Shown piece after piece: positions 7,266 to 7,520 of a DNA stretch of 7,520 nt. The stretch's first letter is position 1. Every line of letters starts with the position of its first letter. Below the pieces are notes generated by a model, which was not told where the DNA came from, searched no databases, and was given only the letters and a program-made list of their open reading frames with translations. The stretch is from JAWXBT01 sp964523015 (lineage in GTDB: Bacteria > Bdellovibrionota_C > UBA2361 > J135), in NCBI GenBank assembly GCA_964523015.1, contig CAZFXN010000080.1:1-7520 (forward strand), given 5' to 3'. Made by a program: the position numbers and the translations under genes.

Positions 7266-7288
7266 GAGGCCCAGAATAAATAAGTAAA
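7260..7288 (-). promoter_or_regulatory. sigma70-like promoter of the folD-gcvTHP operon
   Basis: On the minus strand a -35 TTTACT (plus-strand 7283-7288, 4 of 6 to TTGACA) is followed after exactly 17 bases by a -10 TATAGT (plus-strand 7260-7265, 5 of 6 to TATAAT). Transcription would start near 7252, leaving an untranslated leader of about 30 bases before folD. The -10 box lies inside the right arm of the inverted repeat. The prediction is by eye. Confidence 0.55.
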
Positions 7289-7294
7289 TATCGC

Positions 7295-7299
7295 AAGGA
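7295..7299 (+). promoter_or_regulatory. ribosome-binding site of the alanine dehydrogenase gene
   Basis: AAGGA lies six bases before ATG at 7306 and supports that start. No convincing -35/-10 pair was found for this gene. TATAGT at 7237-7242 and TATAGA at 7262-7267 are the best -10 candidates, and both have poor -35 partners. Confidence 0.7.
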
Positions 7300-7305
7300 T
7301 TAGTA

Positions 7306-7520
7306 ATGATTATAGGGATTCCAAGAGAGAGAAAAACACTTGAGAAACGTGTTGGTGTTACGCCTGATGGAGCGGCTGAGCTAGTGGCCCATGGTCATAA
7401 AGTCCTTATAGAGACCAATGCTGGCGAAGGCTGTCAATTCTCAGATGCTGATTACAAAAATGTGGGTTGCGATATCGCAACAACATTGGCCGATGTCTGG
7501 ACTAAATCGAATCTCATTGT
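7306..7520 (+). CDS. ald: alanine dehydrogenase, N-terminal part (runs off the right edge)
   Basis: Alanine dehydrogenase catalyses the reversible NAD-linked conversion of L-alanine to pyruvate and ammonia in the cytoplasm. Only the first 71 residues are present. They follow the family N-terminus: MIIGIPRERKTLEKRVGVTP (pyruvate-binding region with the conserved RV.VTP), then GHKVLIETNAGEGCQFSDADY and a C-terminal VWTKSNLIV, where the family usually continues into the KVKEP block. The alpha subunit of NAD(P) transhydrogenase (PntA) shares this N-terminal fold. NAGEGCQFSDADY and the spacing fit alanine dehydrogenase better. The gene is divergent from folD across 84 bases and may share control with it. 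It could use ammonia and NADH made by glycine cleavage (inference). Confidence 0.85.
   Translation, partial: MIIGIPRERKTLEKRVGVTPDGAAELVAHGHKVLIETNAGEGCQFSDADYKNVGCDIATTLADVWTKSNLI

Noticed and set aside
7222..7305. Glycine riboswitch upstream of the gcv operon
   Set aside because: The predicted leader is only about 30 bases and the whole intergenic region is 84 bases, too short for the aptamer, and no matching motifs are visible.
1..7520. CRISPR array, tRNA or rRNA genes, insertion sequences
   Set aside because: Nothing resembling spaced direct repeats, tRNA arms, rRNA segments or transposase reading frames was seen on either strand.

Overview
The window reads as ordinary chromosomal DNA of a bacterium with fairly AT-rich DNA (about 40% G+C by eye). 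A Sec-type signal peptide and a single-chain glycine dehydrogenase (GcvP not split into two subunits) fit a Gram-negative lineage, but the sequence alone does not let me name the taxon.

Layout: (1) Bases 2-1057, plus strand: the 3' part of a Fic-family gene with an N-terminal winged-helix-like segment. It is cut by the left edge. (2) Bases 1078-7221, minus strand: a tightly packed five-gene operon, transcribed right to left as folD, gcvT, gcvH, gcvP and an unrecognised gene for a secreted coiled-coil protein. folD and gcvT overlap by 17 bases, gcvT and gcvH are 14 bases apart, gcvH and gcvP are separated by a 71-base purine-rich leader, and gcvP overlaps the last gene by 8 bases. (3) Bases 7222-7305: an 84-base divergent control region with an imperfect inverted repeat and a good sigma70-like promoter for folD. 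(4) Bases 7306-7520, plus strand: the first 71 codons of an alanine dehydrogenase gene, cut by the right edge. No stretch above 300 bases lacks a gene.

How the genes work together: GcvP decarboxylates glycine and loads the aminomethyl group on the lipoyl arm of GcvH. GcvT moves the carbon to tetrahydrofolate and releases ammonia. FolD then interconverts methylene-, methenyl- and formyl-tetrahydrofolate. The fourth cleavage-system enzyme, dihydrolipoamide dehydrogenase (L protein), is not in the window. Alanine dehydrogenase could consume the ammonia and NADH released by glycine cleavage, which would give the divergent arrangement a metabolic logic (inference).

I did not find a clearly new biological system. 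The points most worth a second look are the Fic protein whose catalytic His position is Gln, the secreted protein coupled to gcvP, the inverted repeat overlapping the folD promoter, a roughly 25-residue insertion in FolD, and the homopurine leader of gcvP.
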